This document shows positions 42,897 through 52,241 of a stretch of DNA of 64,000 nt, in pieces (within the stretch, counting starts at the first letter, position 1; each line of letters opens with the position of its first letter). The position numbers and the translations under genes are program-made. The notes beneath the pieces are model-generated. The model searched no databases, was not told where the DNA came from, and worked only from the letters and a program-made list of their open reading frames with translations. Source of the DNA: Virgibacillus_P tibetensis (GTDB lineage: Bacteria > Bacillota > Bacilli > Bacillales > Amphibacillaceae); assembly GCF_036026595.1 (NCBI RefSeq), contig NZ_JARZFX010000007.1, positions 92,819 through 156,818 of the forward strand. The letters run 5' to 3'.

Positions 42897-43457
42897 ACAA
42901 ACCCTCCTTGCAATATACAGCTATAACAAAGGCAATTTTATTTGCCGATTCTAGATTTCTGCTGACTTGTATATTTTTTTATTTTACCATGGCATAAATA
43001 AAAAATCATTTATCTCCCTTTTTCCGGCAGAAAGTTGAGGAAGTTAAAAGGAGACTCTGTGAAGGAAATACAATTTGTAAGCGAAGTTTGTTTTGTGCTG
43101 TTAGTAACATTAGGAAATATGTGTTATGATATAACATGCATGAGTTTTTCGATTGAGGCCTCTTACCAAAAATAGGTGATGCCTTTTTGTACTTTAGGGG
43201 AGAATTAATTTCCGGGGTTTAAAGTATAATAAGGAAGACGGTTTTAGCTGTTAGTAGTGAAAAACCATTTTTCAAGTAGTACTTTATAAAAGAATATAAC
43301 GATAAATGAGATAATCAATTTTATTATATTCCCTTAAAAACAGGGGTAACGTTTACCTCCAAAATAAAGTGGGAATAATATTTTTAGATAACTAAAGTAT
43401 AAAAATTTAAGGCCTTTTTTCGAATAAATCTACAAAAAAAAAGGAGTAGACTATTAG
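42897..43457. other. Long divergent promoter and leader region of cshA
   Basis: 560 bases without a long ORF. It holds a 38-codon frame with ribosome binding site (43059-43175) whose end overlaps a terminator-like hairpin (43156-43188), a small palindrome TGTTATGATATAACA near 43120, and more weak hairpins toward cshA. Probably promoters for both flanking genes plus a structured 5' leader for the helicase. Confidence 0.5.
43156..43188 (+). terminator. Candidate attenuator hairpin in the cshA leader
   Basis: AGGC (43156-43159) pairs with GCCT (43181-43184), with an inner ACC/GGT pairing over an A-rich loop, followed by five Ts. The stem is interrupted, so the call is tentative. Confidence 0.35.
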
Positions 43458-44936
43458 GTGACAAAATTTAATGAACTAGGTGTATCAAGCTCTATTATGA
43501 AAGCATTGGAAAAAATGGGGTTTGAAGAAGCGACGCCGATTCAAGCAGAGACAATTCCTCTTGCAATGCAAGGGAACGACGTTATTGGGCAAGCACAAAC
43601 AGGTACAGGAAAAACAGCAGCATTTGGTATTCCTATGATTGAAAAAATTGATTCAAAAGAAAGAAAAATTCAAGGGTTGGTAGTAGCGCCTACGCGTGAA
43701 CTGGCAATTCAAGTAGCAGAAGAACTTAACCGACTAGCGAAATTTGCAGGCGTTCGTGCACTGGCAGTATATGGTGGTCAACACATGGACAGGCAGATCC
43801 GCGCACTAAAAGATGGTCCGCAGATTGTGGTAGCAACCCCTGGTAGACTGCTCGATCATATGCGCAGGAAAACGATTCGTATTGATAAAGTGCAAACTGC
43901 TGTACTAGATGAAGCAGATGAAATGTTAAATATGGGATTTGTCGATGATATTCGGGACATCCTGAAGGGCATCCCTGAAGAAAGACAAACATTGCTATTC
44001 TCGGCAACTATGCCAAGAGAAATTCGTGATATTGCAACAAATTTAATGAAAAGTCCTAAAGAAATTAAAGTAAAAGCAAAAGAAATGACAGTGGAAAACA
44101 TCGATCAGTATTTTGTGGAGATCCCAGAGAAATATAAATTCGAGACACTGAATAATCATATGGATATCAATGCGCCAGTTTTATCGATCATTTTCAGCAG
44201 AACGAAAAAACGCGTAGATGAAATCACTGAGGGATTACAAGCAAGAGGTTTCCGTGCAGAAGGTATTCATGGAGATTTAACCCAGGGAAAACGTATGTCT
44301 GTGCTGAATAAATTCAAGAGCGGACGTGTAGAAGTATTAGTTGCTACCGACGTGGCTGCACGTGGTTTGGATATTAGTGGAGTTACCCATGTATATAACT
44401 TTGACATCCCTCAGGATCCGGAAAGTTATGTGCACAGAATTGGACGTACAGGTAGAGCTGGACGTACTGGTGAAGCTATTTCCTTCATTACTCCAAGAGA
44501 AATGGGTCATTTGCAATTAATTGAAAGAACGACAAAAAGTAAGATGAAGCGCCTAATGCCTCCTACTAATCAGGATGCACAACGTGGGCAGCAACAAGTA
44601 ACAGTAGATAAATTATTAAAAACAATTGAAAAAGATGAATTAAAATCATATCATGAGACAGCAAATGAGTTGCTGCAAGAGAATGACTCGATTACTGTTA
44701 TAGCAGCTGCATTGAAATTGCTTACGAAAGAAAGAAGAGATACACCTGTATCCATTTCTTCTGTAGCACCTATCAGTGTAAAAGGGCCACAACGTTCTAA
44801 TGATAATCGCCGTCCTAACAATAAGCGGTTTAGTGGAAAACGCGGTGGTCAAGGTCAAGGCGGACGAAGTCAAGCTTCATCTGCAGGTGGAAGAAACCGC
44901 AAAGGGAACTTCCAAAAACGCAGAAACCGCGATTAA
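43458..44936 (+). CDS. cshA: DEAD-box RNA helicase CshA
   Basis: ATP-dependent RNA helicase of cold adaptation, ribosome assembly and the RNA degradosome. The 492 residues show the Q motif (FEEATPIQ), motif I AQTGTGKT (about 46-53), Ia PTRELAIQV, DEAD box read as VLDEADEMLNMGF (about 150-162), motif III SAT, motif V VATDVAARGLDI and motif VI YVHRIGRTGRAGRTG, then a basic, Gly/Arg/Asn-rich tail (about 420-492). GTG start with AAGGAG 11 bases ahead. It heads the block syntenic with B. subtilis cshA-ydbS-ydbT. Confidence 0.96.
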   Translation: MTKFNELGVSSSIMKALEKMGFEEATPIQAETIPLAMQGNDVIGQAQTGTGKTAAFGIPMIEKIDSKERKIQGLVVAPTRELAIQVAEELNRLAKFAGVRALAVYGGQHMDRQIRALKDGPQIVVATPGRLLDHMRRKTIRIDKVQTAVLDEADEMLNMGFVDDIRDILKGIPEERQTLLFSATMPREIRDIATNLMKSPKEIKVKAKEMTVENIDQYFVEIPEKYKFETLNNHMDINAPVLSIIFSRTKKRVDEITEGLQARGFRAEGIHGDLTQGKRMSVLNKFKSGRVEVLVATDVAARGLDISGVTHVYNFDIPQDPESYVHRIGRTGRAGRTGEAISFITPREMGHLQLIERTTKSKMKRLMPPTNQDAQRGQQQVTVDKLLKTIEKDELKSYHETANELLQENDSITVIAAALKLLTKERRDTPVSISSVAPISVKGPQRSNDNRRPNNKRFSGKRGGQGQGGRSQASSAGGRNRKGNFQKRRNRD

Positions 44937-44978
44937 TAGAAACAAAAGCTTAAGCGTCTGTTAAGTAATTGATATAAT

Positions 44979-45009
44979 AAAAAGCTCCCTTTCAAAGGAG
45001 CTTTTTTTC
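44979..45009 (+). terminator. Terminator of cshA
   Basis: AAAAAGCTCC / GGAGCTTTTT stem with 8-nt loop and T run. Confidence 0.92.
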
Positions 45010-45075
45010 ATTAGAACCTTTACAACCAATGAAACGTACTACATAGTAATGTAAAAGAAACAGGAGGTAACTTGC

Positions 45076-45555
45076 ATGAGACAACCCCCGGTGAACAGAA
45101 TAGCTCGAGATGCAATCAAGGCATGGAAAATAACTGCGGCCTTTTTTGTAGGAATTCTTTGGTTACTAACTATTGGAATAGCTGTTATGACTTCAATGTA
45201 CTCATTTTCATTCTGGTACATGCTCATAGGAGCGGTTGTTAGTGGACTGAGTACTTATTTATTTGTTTTTCTCTTTCCAAAAATACGTTGGAGAAGATGG
45301 CGTTATGAAGTGTTCGAACAGGAGATATATATACAGCATGGGATTTTAATTGTTTCGCGAACGCTAGTGCCAATGATACGTGTACAACATGTAGACACGA
45401 AGCAGGGCCCTGTATTAAAAAAATTCAAGTTGGCTAGTGTGACGATATCAACTGCAGCTACAACGCATGAAATACCGGCCTTGCTGGAGGAAGATGCCTC
45501 AGATCTCCGTGATCGAATTTCAGCATTAGCAAGGGTGGATGAAGATGATGTCTAA
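45076..45555 (+). CDS. ydbS: YdbS-like PH-domain membrane protein
   Basis: A 159-residue protein with two membrane segments (about 20-42 and 46-68) and a bacterial PH domain (bPH_2/DUF304, about 75-150). Works with YdbT in B. subtilis; loss of YdbST changes sensitivity to the antimicrobial peptide amylocyclicin. Same order as in B. subtilis. AGGAGGT precedes the ATG. The stop overlaps the start region of ydbT. Confidence 0.87.
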   Translation: MRQPPVNRIARDAIKAWKITAAFFVGILWLLTIGIAVMTSMYSFSFWYMLIGAVVSGLSTYLFVFLFPKIRWRRWRYEVFEQEIYIQHGILIVSRTLVPMIRVQHVDTKQGPVLKKFKLASVTISTAATTHEIPALLEEDASDLRDRISALARVDEDDV

Positions 45556-46996
45556 GCAGCAAAGATTACATCCCGCAGCCATTCTGTTTAACTTTGTACG
45601 TGTTATCAAGGAAGCGCTATTTGCAGTTGTGCTTGGATTTATAACTCTAAGAGATGGTCCATTATTTTACTTTATACTAATCGGGTCCATTATCATTCTT
45701 CTATTGGTTATCTTCAGTATTTTATCCTGGTATCGTTTTACCTATCGGGTTGAAGGCGATGAACTTAGAATAGAATATGGTATTTTTATTCGAAAGAAGA
45801 GGTATATTTCTAAAAACCGCATTCAATCCATTGATTTAACTGCTGGTGTAATTCATCGGGTTTTTAAATTGGTACAGGTTCAAATTGAGACTGCAGGTAG
45901 CGGTACAAGAGCGGAAGCCTCCTTGAAAGCAGTCAGACTCGCGGAAGGTGAGCGATTAAGGAGTGAATTGAAAGAAGTAAGAAAAGGTAGCCTATCAGAT
46001 GAAGTTCATGAGGGCGTGTTAGAGGAATCACCGGAACCATTCTATCAAATTACTTTTAAGCGTTTATTCTTGGCGGGTTCCACATCGGGAAGCATTGGAA
46101 TTATTTTGGCATTTGCAGTCTTTGGTATATCCGAATTAGAGCAATTTATACCAAAGGAATTTTATGACAACACCATCCAATGGGTAGTTGGGTTAAGTAT
46201 TATAATCATAGCTGGACTATTGTTCATCATTTTGATCTTCCTTTGGCTGCTGGGTATCGCTGGTACGATGATAAAATATGGGAATTTCACCATCACGAAG
46301 AAAACTAACGATGAACTGTTCATTACTCGTGGATTAATAGAAAAGAAGCAAATAACCATTCCTAGAAAAAGAATTCAAGCAGTGGGCATTCGGGAAAGCG
46401 TTATTAGGCAGCCATTAGGCTTTGTAACATTGTTCGCCGAAGTAGCTGGTGGATCATTTGATAAGGGGGAGGATTTCTCCACTGTTTTATTTCCGATAAT
46501 GAAAAAAGGAGAAGTAAACGATTTTCTAAAGGAACTATTGCCTGAATATGCAGAACATGTTGAAGAAATGACGCCAATACCAAGGCGCGGTTTGAAATTT
46601 TACCTATTTCGCGCCACATTCCCTTTTATACTAATTGGAGCTGGTATTGCGTACTTCATTCCTCAATACCTTTGGGTACCTATCGTATTATTGCTTGGCA
46701 GTTCGTCTATTGGATTTTTGCGTTATCAGGATGCAGGATTTCAAATAGAAGGCGAACGCTTAACAGTCCGGTACCGGATACTTAGCAAGGTTACAATGTT
46801 TATTTATCACAAACGCCTCCAAGCATTTGAGAAAGAACAAAATCCTATTCAAAAAGTTCAGAGCCTGACAACGCTGAGGTTATCAATTGTTGGTGTATTA
46901 GGTGCAGGGAAGCATTATGTTATAAAAGATCTTGATGATTCAAAGGTAGTCGGTTTGTCTGAGTGGTATTCCTATAAAACAAAAAACCTGGTTTAA
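45545..46996 (+). CDS. ydbT: YdbT-like protein with repeated PH domains
   Basis: About 483 residues with three bPH_2/DUF304 domains, each following a pair of hydrophobic segments: around residues 65-150, 245-330 and 400-480. RIEYGIFIRKKRYISKNRIQSIDLTAGVIHRVFKLVQVQIETAG and ITRGLIEKKQITIPRKRIQAVGIRESVIRQPLGFVTL are the clearest repeats. AAGGGTGG (45531-45538) favours the ATG at 45545; an in-frame ATG at 45539 is too close. Coupled to ydbS by overlap. The stop codon lies in the loop of the terminator. Confidence 0.87.
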   Translation: MMSKQQRLHPAAILFNFVRVIKEALFAVVLGFITLRDGPLFYFILIGSIIILLLVIFSILSWYRFTYRVEGDELRIEYGIFIRKKRYISKNRIQSIDLTAGVIHRVFKLVQVQIETAGSGTRAEASLKAVRLAEGERLRSELKEVRKGSLSDEVHEGVLEESPEPFYQITFKRLFLAGSTSGSIGIILAFAVFGISELEQFIPKEFYDNTIQWVVGLSIIIIAGLLFIILIFLWLLGIAGTMIKYGNFTITKKTNDELFITRGLIEKKQITIPRKRIQAVGIRESVIRQPLGFVTLFAEVAGGSFDKGEDFSTVLFPIMKKGEVNDFLKELLPEYAEHVEEMTPIPRRGLKFYLFRATFPFILIGAGIAYFIPQYLWVPIVLLLGSSSIGFLRYQDAGFQIEGERLTVRYRILSKVTMFIYHKRLQAFEKEQNPIQKVQSLTTLRLSIVGVLGAGKHYVIKDLDDSKVVGLSEWYSYKTKNLV

Positions 46997-47011
46997 TAAT
47001 GCCAGGTTTTT
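46981..47011. terminator. Bidirectional terminator overlapping the ydbT stop
   Basis: AAAAAACCTGG / CCAGGTTTTT stem, A run on one side and T run on the other; serves ydbT and the convergent rhomboid gene. Confidence 0.88.
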
Positions 47012-47772
47012 CATGTTAGTCTACTCCAAATCCCTAGTAAAACAAGGATTCCCAATACAATCCACAATATGTTTTTCTTTATTTTCTGCGGAATCCGCTT
47101 TTTTCGCCAGCGGTTCGGATCAAACTGAATAGATCCATCATCCTGATATTGCCGATTCCTCCAGGGCGAATAGGCTCTAACTCCCGATAATACTAAGGGA
47201 GCCAATGCAAAACCTCCGATAAAACCGAAAATATGTGCATATATATTTATATTCGGGCGGACGAATGTCATAATTAGTCCAATAATAAATATAGTCATGA
47301 CAATTTGCGAATTTGCCTGATCAATTAGGTGCTTGCGGAATGCAACCATAAAGGCATAGATCCCAAATAGACCAAAAACAGCTCCCGATGCTCCTATATG
47401 AAAATAAAAAGCGGTTGGGGCAATAGCATAGGTTGCGATGTTACCAGCCAAACCTGCTGCTAAATATGCAATAATAAACTTAAATTTTCCAAGCATTTGT
47501 TCCAAAGCAGGACCAAATAACACAAGGGCAAAGGAATTAAACAGCGCATGCATTAGTCCACCGTGCAGAAATATGGATGTTATTAGTCGCCAGTATTCGC
47601 CATTATGAATGAATAGATTATTACCAGCACCCCACTGATATAGTTCAATGCCAAATGGTAATCGAAGGAAATCAATCAATAACCATAATACCAAGTGAAT
47701 AATAATCAGTCCTGCTACAATAGGATAAAACTGAACAAACTCTTTTATACTTCTTTCTGTTCGAATAAACAT
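47011..47772 (-). CDS. ydcA: Rhomboid-family intramembrane serine protease (YdcA-like)
   Basis: A 253-residue polytopic protease with six core membrane segments. Catalytic Ser129 in GASGAVFG and His180 in YAHIFGFIGGF form the dyad; HGGLMHALFNSFAL (about 70-83) is the conserved HxxxxHxxxN-type element of segment 2. Residues 210-253 form a Pro/Arg-rich loop and a last membrane segment. Same position as ydcA in B. subtilis; substrates unknown. GGGGG precedes the ATG. Confidence 0.92.
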   Translation of the reverse strand: MFIRTERSIKEFVQFYPIVAGLIIIHLVLWLLIDFLRLPFGIELYQWGAGNNLFIHNGEYWRLITSIFLHGGLMHALFNSFALVLFGPALEQMLGKFKFIIAYLAAGLAGNIATYAIAPTAFYFHIGASGAVFGLFGIYAFMVAFRKHLIDQANSQIVMTIFIIGLIMTFVRPNINIYAHIFGFIGGFALAPLVLSGVRAYSPWRNRQYQDDGSIQFDPNRWRKKRIPQKIKKNILWIVLGILVLLGIWSRLT

Positions 47773-47906
47773 TGTTGTCCCCCTGAACTAATATAAGTAC
47801 TATTATTTTAATAGGTATGTGTCGAGTATATGACCATTAATAGCTTACTAAAATTTACATATGAAATACAAGGATATGAATTCTATGGATAGAAGGGTAG
47901 ATAAAA

Positions 47907-48266
47907 ATGATAAAAGGTATTGGAATTGATTTAATTGAGCTGAAACGAATTCAAAACAGCATGGAGAAAAATAAACGGTTTGTTGAACGAATTTTAACAC
48001 AAAAAGAAAAGGAAGTGTTTATTAGCCTGCAAAATAGCCGAAGAAAAGTTGAGTTTCTTGCAGGAAGATTTGCTGCTAAAGAGGCTTTTGCCAAGGCAAC
48101 TGGAAGTGGAATTGGGAAATTGAGCTTTCAACATATTGAAGTTCTGCCTAATGAGCAAGGTGCTCCTTTAGTACAAGTACAAGGATATGAGGCTTATAAT
48201 ATTTTTATTTCTATAGCGCATAGCAGGGAATACGCTACTGCGCAAGTAATAATTGAAGAGAAATAA
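47907..48266 (+). CDS. acpS: Holo-[acyl-carrier-protein] synthase
   Basis: Transfers 4'-phosphopantetheine from CoA to acyl carrier protein, essential for fatty-acid synthesis. The 119 residues carry the metal-binding Asp in GIGIDLIELKRI (residues 4-15) and the Glu/Lys motif FAAKEAFAKATGSGIG (about 54-69). Length fits the trimeric Bacillus AcpS (121). Confidence 0.95.
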   Translation: MIKGIGIDLIELKRIQNSMEKNKRFVERILTQKEKEVFISLQNSRRKVEFLAGRFAAKEAFAKATGSGIGKLSFQHIEVLPNEQGAPLVQVQGYEAYNIFISIAHSREYATAQVIIEEK

Positions 48267-48557
48267 TAGGACGTGCATTCATAATTAGCAGGGTTGTCTC
48301 ATATATTTTACTGCGGGTAGAAGGGAACAAAGTTTGTATTGTCACCGCAAAAAAATAAACGGTAGGGTCACAATTAGTTTGGAGTAAAATGTGCTGGGGC
48401 TGTGTGCAGTACAGGATCGGTTACGTCCTGAAAAGAAGGAGGGATGAATTACAAGTACTAGCTAAAAGTGACCGAAGAATAGACGCTTTTATCGTATATT
48501 TTTTATGTAATGCGGGATAACGTTCCCTTTGTGAATTGAGACAAGGGAGATATGTCC

Positions 48558-49577
48558 ATGAAAAGAATGTATGTTATTTGGATAATCGTCGCTAGTGGCT
48601 TCGTTTTATTATTATCGGCTTGTGGCGGTGAAAAATCCAAAGAAGACGTTGTTTCAGAGTTGGAAGAGAGCATGGAGGATATGAGTGGATACAAGGCCAA
48701 GGCCGAGATGAGTATGAATACGGGACAGGAAGAACAAAAGTTTACTATAGATATTTGGCATAAGAAAGAAGAACTGTACCGTGTTTCCCTGCAGAATGAT
48801 CAGGACGAAAAGGGAAATCAAATCATTTTAAAAAATGACGATGGTGTTTTTGTGCTTACGCCTGCTTTAAATAAAAGCTTTAAATTTCAATCGGAATGGC
48901 CGGATAATAGTAGTCAGCCATATCTGTATCAATCACTTGTAAAGGATGTTATGAGCGATAGTGAAGCGGAGTTTGAAACGAATGATTCAAGTTATATCTT
49001 TAAGACGAAAACAAATTACCAAAGCAATAACAATCTACCATTTCAAGAAATCCATTTTGATAAAAAGACATATACACCAGTTCTCGTAAAAGTAATGGAT
49101 CAGGATAGAAATGCACTAGTTGAAGTGAAATTCTCTACATTTGAAATGCAAGTTACTTTTGAGGACGATGACTTTACAATGGATAAAAACATGGCCAGTG
49201 GTACTATAGATGAGCCTGTCTCTGGAGAGGTAACGGACGATGACTTAACGGTCGTATATCCTTTATACAAGGCAGGCGCTGAATTAGCTGAAAAGAGGGA
49301 AGTGGATTTAGAGAATGGTAAACGGGTAATCTTAACCTTTTCAGGGGAAAAGAATTTTACTTTAGTGGAAGAAAAATCGACGGTTCTGCCAACCTTCTCG
49401 TCTCCAAAAGAAGTGCGGGGAGATATTGTAAACCTGGGTCATACAGTTGCAGCACTCTCCAATAATACCTTGGAGTGGAGCCATGATGGTGTCGACTTCA
49501 TATTAGCAAGTGATCAGCTGACAAAGGCTGAACTAATCGAAGTAGCACAATCTGTTGAAAGTAAAGAAGTTAAATAA
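48558..49577 (+). CDS. ydcC: LolA-like lipoprotein (YdcC)
   Basis: A 339-residue lipoprotein with lipobox LLSACG (Cys about residue 22). The mature part has the LolA/LppX-like fold that binds lipid: YKAKAEMSMNTGQEEQKFTIDIWHKKEELYRVSL and EIHFDKKTYTPVLVKVMDQ. A C-terminal extension (about 230-339) includes a DUF4367-like part. Same place as ydcC in B. subtilis, between acpS and alr; function there is not well settled (sporulation-associated). AAGGGAGA is spaced for the ATG at 48558; the ATG at 48552 is too close. Confidence 0.87.
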   Translation: MKRMYVIWIIVASGFVLLLSACGGEKSKEDVVSELEESMEDMSGYKAKAEMSMNTGQEEQKFTIDIWHKKEELYRVSLQNDQDEKGNQIILKNDDGVFVLTPALNKSFKFQSEWPDNSSQPYLYQSLVKDVMSDSEAEFETNDSSYIFKTKTNYQSNNNLPFQEIHFDKKTYTPVLVKVMDQDRNALVEVKFSTFEMQVTFEDDDFTMDKNMASGTIDEPVSGEVTDDDLTVVYPLYKAGAELAEKREVDLENGKRVILTFSGEKNFTLVEEKSTVLPTFSSPKEVRGDIVNLGHTVAALSNNTLEWSHDGVDFILASDQLTKAELIEVAQSVESKEVK

Positions 49578-49591
49578 ATGGAGTGATGGTT

Positions 49592-49630
49592 AGCAGACTC
49601 AAACTGAAGTGGGGTCTGCTTTTTATTTTT
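49592..49630 (+). terminator. Terminator of ydcC
   Basis: AGCAGACTC / GGGTCTGCT stem (one G-T pair) followed by TTTTTATTTTT. Confidence 0.88.
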
Positions 49631-49674
49631 AAAGGAAAGTATAAAGTTTTTGGCTGCAATTAATTCTTAAACTT

Positions 49675-50170
49675 AAACAGCCACGTCCAGCTTCGACGGA
49701 CAAATGTTTTCGATGGGACGAGCAGTGCGCAGTCCCAGGACGTCCTAGTGCCGATGAAGCCACAGGATAAAGAAGGCATCTGTGAGATGCATCGCACGCA
49801 GGAAAAGAGCTTTTCTTTTTCAAGGACGTGGCGTTTTTATCGGCCGGCGCCCAAGGACTAGCGAGACTTCCTTCACCTCCGTAATCTAACTCAACATCGG
49901 TTCAAGAAATAAAAAGGAAGGCCGACTAAAACCGGGCTTGTGCTCAGGCGCCGGCATACCCCTAGAAGTGAGCATGTTTCCTTTTAGATTCACTTGACTT
50001 ATCGCCAGAAATGGCGAAAGTCTAAGTGAATCTTATACTCTGGAGTGAATCTCCTGCGGCAGTGGAAGATCGATTAACTACGCCTCTCCTGAGCGACTAC
50101 GTCGACCCATCCTCGGGTTCGCGGGCGCAGTCCGTACGTCCCTAAACGGGCGCTTGCGCCTTTGTTCCTA
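49675..50170. repeat. GC-rich structured non-coding island between ydcC and alr
   Basis: About 500 bases with clearly higher GC than the flanks and no conserved ORF. It holds several inverted repeats: GCATCT-gtg-AGATGC near 49775, GCCGGCGCC (49843-49851) with GGCGCCGGC (49947-49955), and a 48-base hairpin at 49986-50033. The right end (GGGCGCTTGCGCCTTTGTTC, near 50147-50167) is like the ends of dispersed intergenic repeats of Bacillaceae. It looks like a composite of such repeats. Confidence 0.6.
49986..50033. repeat. 48-base hairpin within the GC-rich island
   Basis: AGATTCACTT pairs with AAGTGAATCT at the outside, GACTT with AAGTC, and TCGCCA with TGGCGA around a GAAA tetraloop, with single-base interruptions. 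The GAAA loop is a GNRA tetraloop, as in structured RNAs. Confidence 0.7.
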
Positions 50171-50269
50171 GAATCGGCTGAGAAGATGGATATAATAATT
50201 TGACAGCTCTTATACTAAGAGAAATAATAGAAAAGACTTTTAGTTTGAAAGTGAAGGGAGCCTTGTAGT

Positions 50270-51400
50270 GTGACGAATACGAATACTTTTTATAGAGATA
50301 CATGGGCAGAAATAGACCTGGATGCAATTGAATACAATATAAATCAAATAAAAGAAAAATTACCTGAAAAAACCACTGTAGTTGCAGTAGTAAAGGCGAA
50401 CGCCTATGGTCATGGGAGTATACAAGTTGCAAAAAAGGCATTGGAATCCGGAGCTGAAGCTCTGGCAGTTGCATTACTCGAGGAAGCTCTCGATCTTCGT
50501 GAAGCTTCTATTACTGCTCCAATATTAGTATTGGGAAGAGTTCCGGCCAGTGCTGCTGCAGTCGCTGCTGATAATGATATTGCGTTAACTTTCTTCCAAA
50601 AAGAATGGCTTGAAGAAGTAAACTCCCTTCCGTTAACTAGTAAATTAAAGCTTCATATGAAGTGGGACACTGGCATGGGGAGGGTTGGTATTCGTACCCC
50701 AGAGGAATTAAAGGATATTCTTCATGCATTAAACGAAAATCAAAGCATATATTTAACAGGAGTATATACACATTTTGCAACAGCTGATGAAGCTGATATG
50801 ACCTATTTTTACAAACAAAAGAAAAGATTTGAAGATATGTTGTTCTTATTTAAAGAGTTATGGCCCCATAAGGTAGCTGTTCATATTGGTAATAGCGCCA
50901 GTGCCATCCGCTTGCCCAATGAAATGTATGATTGTGTCCGCTTTGGTATTTCGATGTATGGATTGTACCCTTCTGGAGCAGTTAAAGAAGGAAAGGAAAT
51001 TCTGCTTAAACAAGCTTTTTCTCTTCATAGCAGATTAATTCATATTAAAAAGGTGCCAGCAGGGGAGTCGATAAGTTATGGATCAACCTACGTTACAGAA
51101 GAAGATGAATGGATTGGTACTATTCTTATAGGCTATGGAGATGGATGGATACGAAAGTTTCAAGGCAGTTCTGTATTGGTGGATGGGAAACGAATGCCAA
51201 TTGTAGGAAGAATTTGCATGGATCAAACTATGATACGATTAGATAAGAAATACCTGGTGGGAACCAAAGTAACGCTTATTGGAGAGCAGGATAATGCCAG
51301 AATTGAAATGGACGAAATAGCAGATTATGTAGAAACAATAAATTATGAAATACCATGTATAATTAACCAGAGAGTTCCTCGCGTATATAGAGCGACTTGA
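50270..51400 (+). CDS. alr: Alanine racemase
   Basis: PLP enzyme making D-alanine for the cell wall. The 376 residues show the PLP lysine Lys42 in VVAVVKANAYGHG, the catalytic Tyr of the other subunit in GESISYGSTYV (about 263-273) and PLP-phosphate contacts in HIGNSASAIRLP; VGRICMDQTMIRLD lies near 305-318. GTG start with AGGGAG about 11 bases ahead. Same position as alr (dal) in B. subtilis, upstream of the toxin-antitoxin pair. Confidence 0.95.
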   Translation: MTNTNTFYRDTWAEIDLDAIEYNINQIKEKLPEKTTVVAVVKANAYGHGSIQVAKKALESGAEALAVALLEEALDLREASITAPILVLGRVPASAAAVAADNDIALTFFQKEWLEEVNSLPLTSKLKLHMKWDTGMGRVGIRTPEELKDILHALNENQSIYLTGVYTHFATADEADMTYFYKQKKRFEDMLFLFKELWPHKVAVHIGNSASAIRLPNEMYDCVRFGISMYGLYPSGAVKEGKEILLKQAFSLHSRLIHIKKVPAGESISYGSTYVTEEDEWIGTILIGYGDGWIRKFQGSSVLVDGKRMPIVGRICMDQTMIRLDKKYLVGTKVTLIGEQDNARIEMDEIADYVETINYEIPCIINQRVPRVYRAT

Positions 51401-51510
51401 AATACCAGTTTTCTTAATCTATAATAGCAATAGCAATAAGTTTATATACCACTTCCTAGTATTATTAAACGACAAAAAGAGATTTTTTTAGAAAAATTGT
51501 CAACATCTCT

Positions 51511-51539
51511 TTGCAAACGCCCGGATTCAATGATATTAT
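51511..51539 (+). promoter_or_regulatory. Candidate sigma-A promoter of mazEF
   Basis: TTGCAA (51511-51516), 17-base spacer, TATTAT (51534-51539), about 50 bases before the antitoxin start. Confidence 0.6.
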
Positions 51540-51589
51540 TAATAGGACTTTTATAAAGTTCGTTCAACAGTTGGCGGAGGTGCATGGTT

Positions 51590-51874
51590 TTGTCAGAGAG
51601 CTTACAAGAGATCTTGGTAAAGTTACCAAAAAACCTATTAAGTGAGGTGGATGGATTAATGAAATATGAGAACAGCGATTTAAGTGACTTCATATGTCAG
51701 GCAACAAGAAACTATCTGCAGCACAAGAAAGATGAGCATATTCAGCAATTTCGTGAAACTATGCAAAAGGGTTACCAGGAAATGGGCCGCATTAATCTAA
51801 CAATAGCATCAGAAGCTTTTCAGGCCGAAGAGGAGGCTGAAAACACTTTAGAGCGCTCTGTGATCGGGGTGTAA
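51590..51874 (+). CDS. mazE: Antitoxin MazE/EndoAI of type II toxin-antitoxin system
   Basis: A 94-residue ribbon-helix-helix antitoxin (EndoAI/NdoAI type) that binds the MazF toxin and its own operator. The RHH part is VKLPKNLLSEVDGLMKYENSDLSDFICQATRNYL (about 9-42); the C-terminus INLTIASEAFQAEEEAENTLERSVIGV is the toxin-binding tail seen in B. subtilis EndoAI. GGAGGTG (51576-51582) is spaced for the TTG at 51590 (MSES..., as in B. subtilis), while an in-frame ATG at 51584 is too near. Confidence 0.92.
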   Translation: MSESLQEILVKLPKNLLSEVDGLMKYENSDLSDFICQATRNYLQHKKDEHIQQFRETMQKGYQEMGRINLTIASEAFQAEEEAENTLERSVIGV

Positions 51875-51878
51875 CAAT

Positions 51879-52238
51879 TTGATTGTTCAAAGAGGCGAAG
51901 TATATTTCGCCGACTTATCCCCTGTAGTCGGATCAGAGCAGGGAGGCGTACGCCCAGTATTGATCCTGCAAAATGATATTGGAAACAGGTTTAGTCCTAC
52001 TGTTATTGTTGCAGCTATAACTGCACAAATACAAAAGGCGAAACTACCTACACATGTAGAAATAAATGCTAAGCGTTATGGATTTGACCGTAATTCTGTG
52101 ATTTTACTGGAACAGATCCGGACGTTGGATAAGCAGCGTTTAACTGATAAAATAACAAAACTAGACAATGAAATGATGAAAAAGATCGATCAAGCATTAG
52201 AAATAAGTCTCGGTCTTCAGGACTTATATGATCAATAG
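51879..52238 (+). CDS. mazF: Endoribonuclease toxin MazF/EndoA
   Basis: A 119-residue sequence-specific mRNA interferase. MIVQRGEVYFADLSPVVGSEQGGVRPVLILQND is the classic EndoA N-terminus, with Arg25 and Thr48 active-site positions retained (GGVRPVL; VAAITAQIQ). B. subtilis EndoA cuts U-ACAU sites. TTG start 4 bases after the antitoxin stop. It ends in a terminator, before the rsb operon. Confidence 0.95.
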   Translation: MIVQRGEVYFADLSPVVGSEQGGVRPVLILQNDIGNRFSPTVIVAAITAQIQKAKLPTHVEINAKRYGFDRNSVILLEQIRTLDKQRLTDKITKLDNEMMKKIDQALEISLGLQDLYDQ

Positions 52239-52241
52239 GCG

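Noticed and set aside
48438..48465. Five-codon frame behind AAGGAGGG upstream of ydcC
   Set aside because: The ribosome binding site abuts the ATG and no attenuator hairpin follows.
49629..49823. Minus-strand ORF in the GC-rich island
   Set aside because: Repeat sequence without translation signals.
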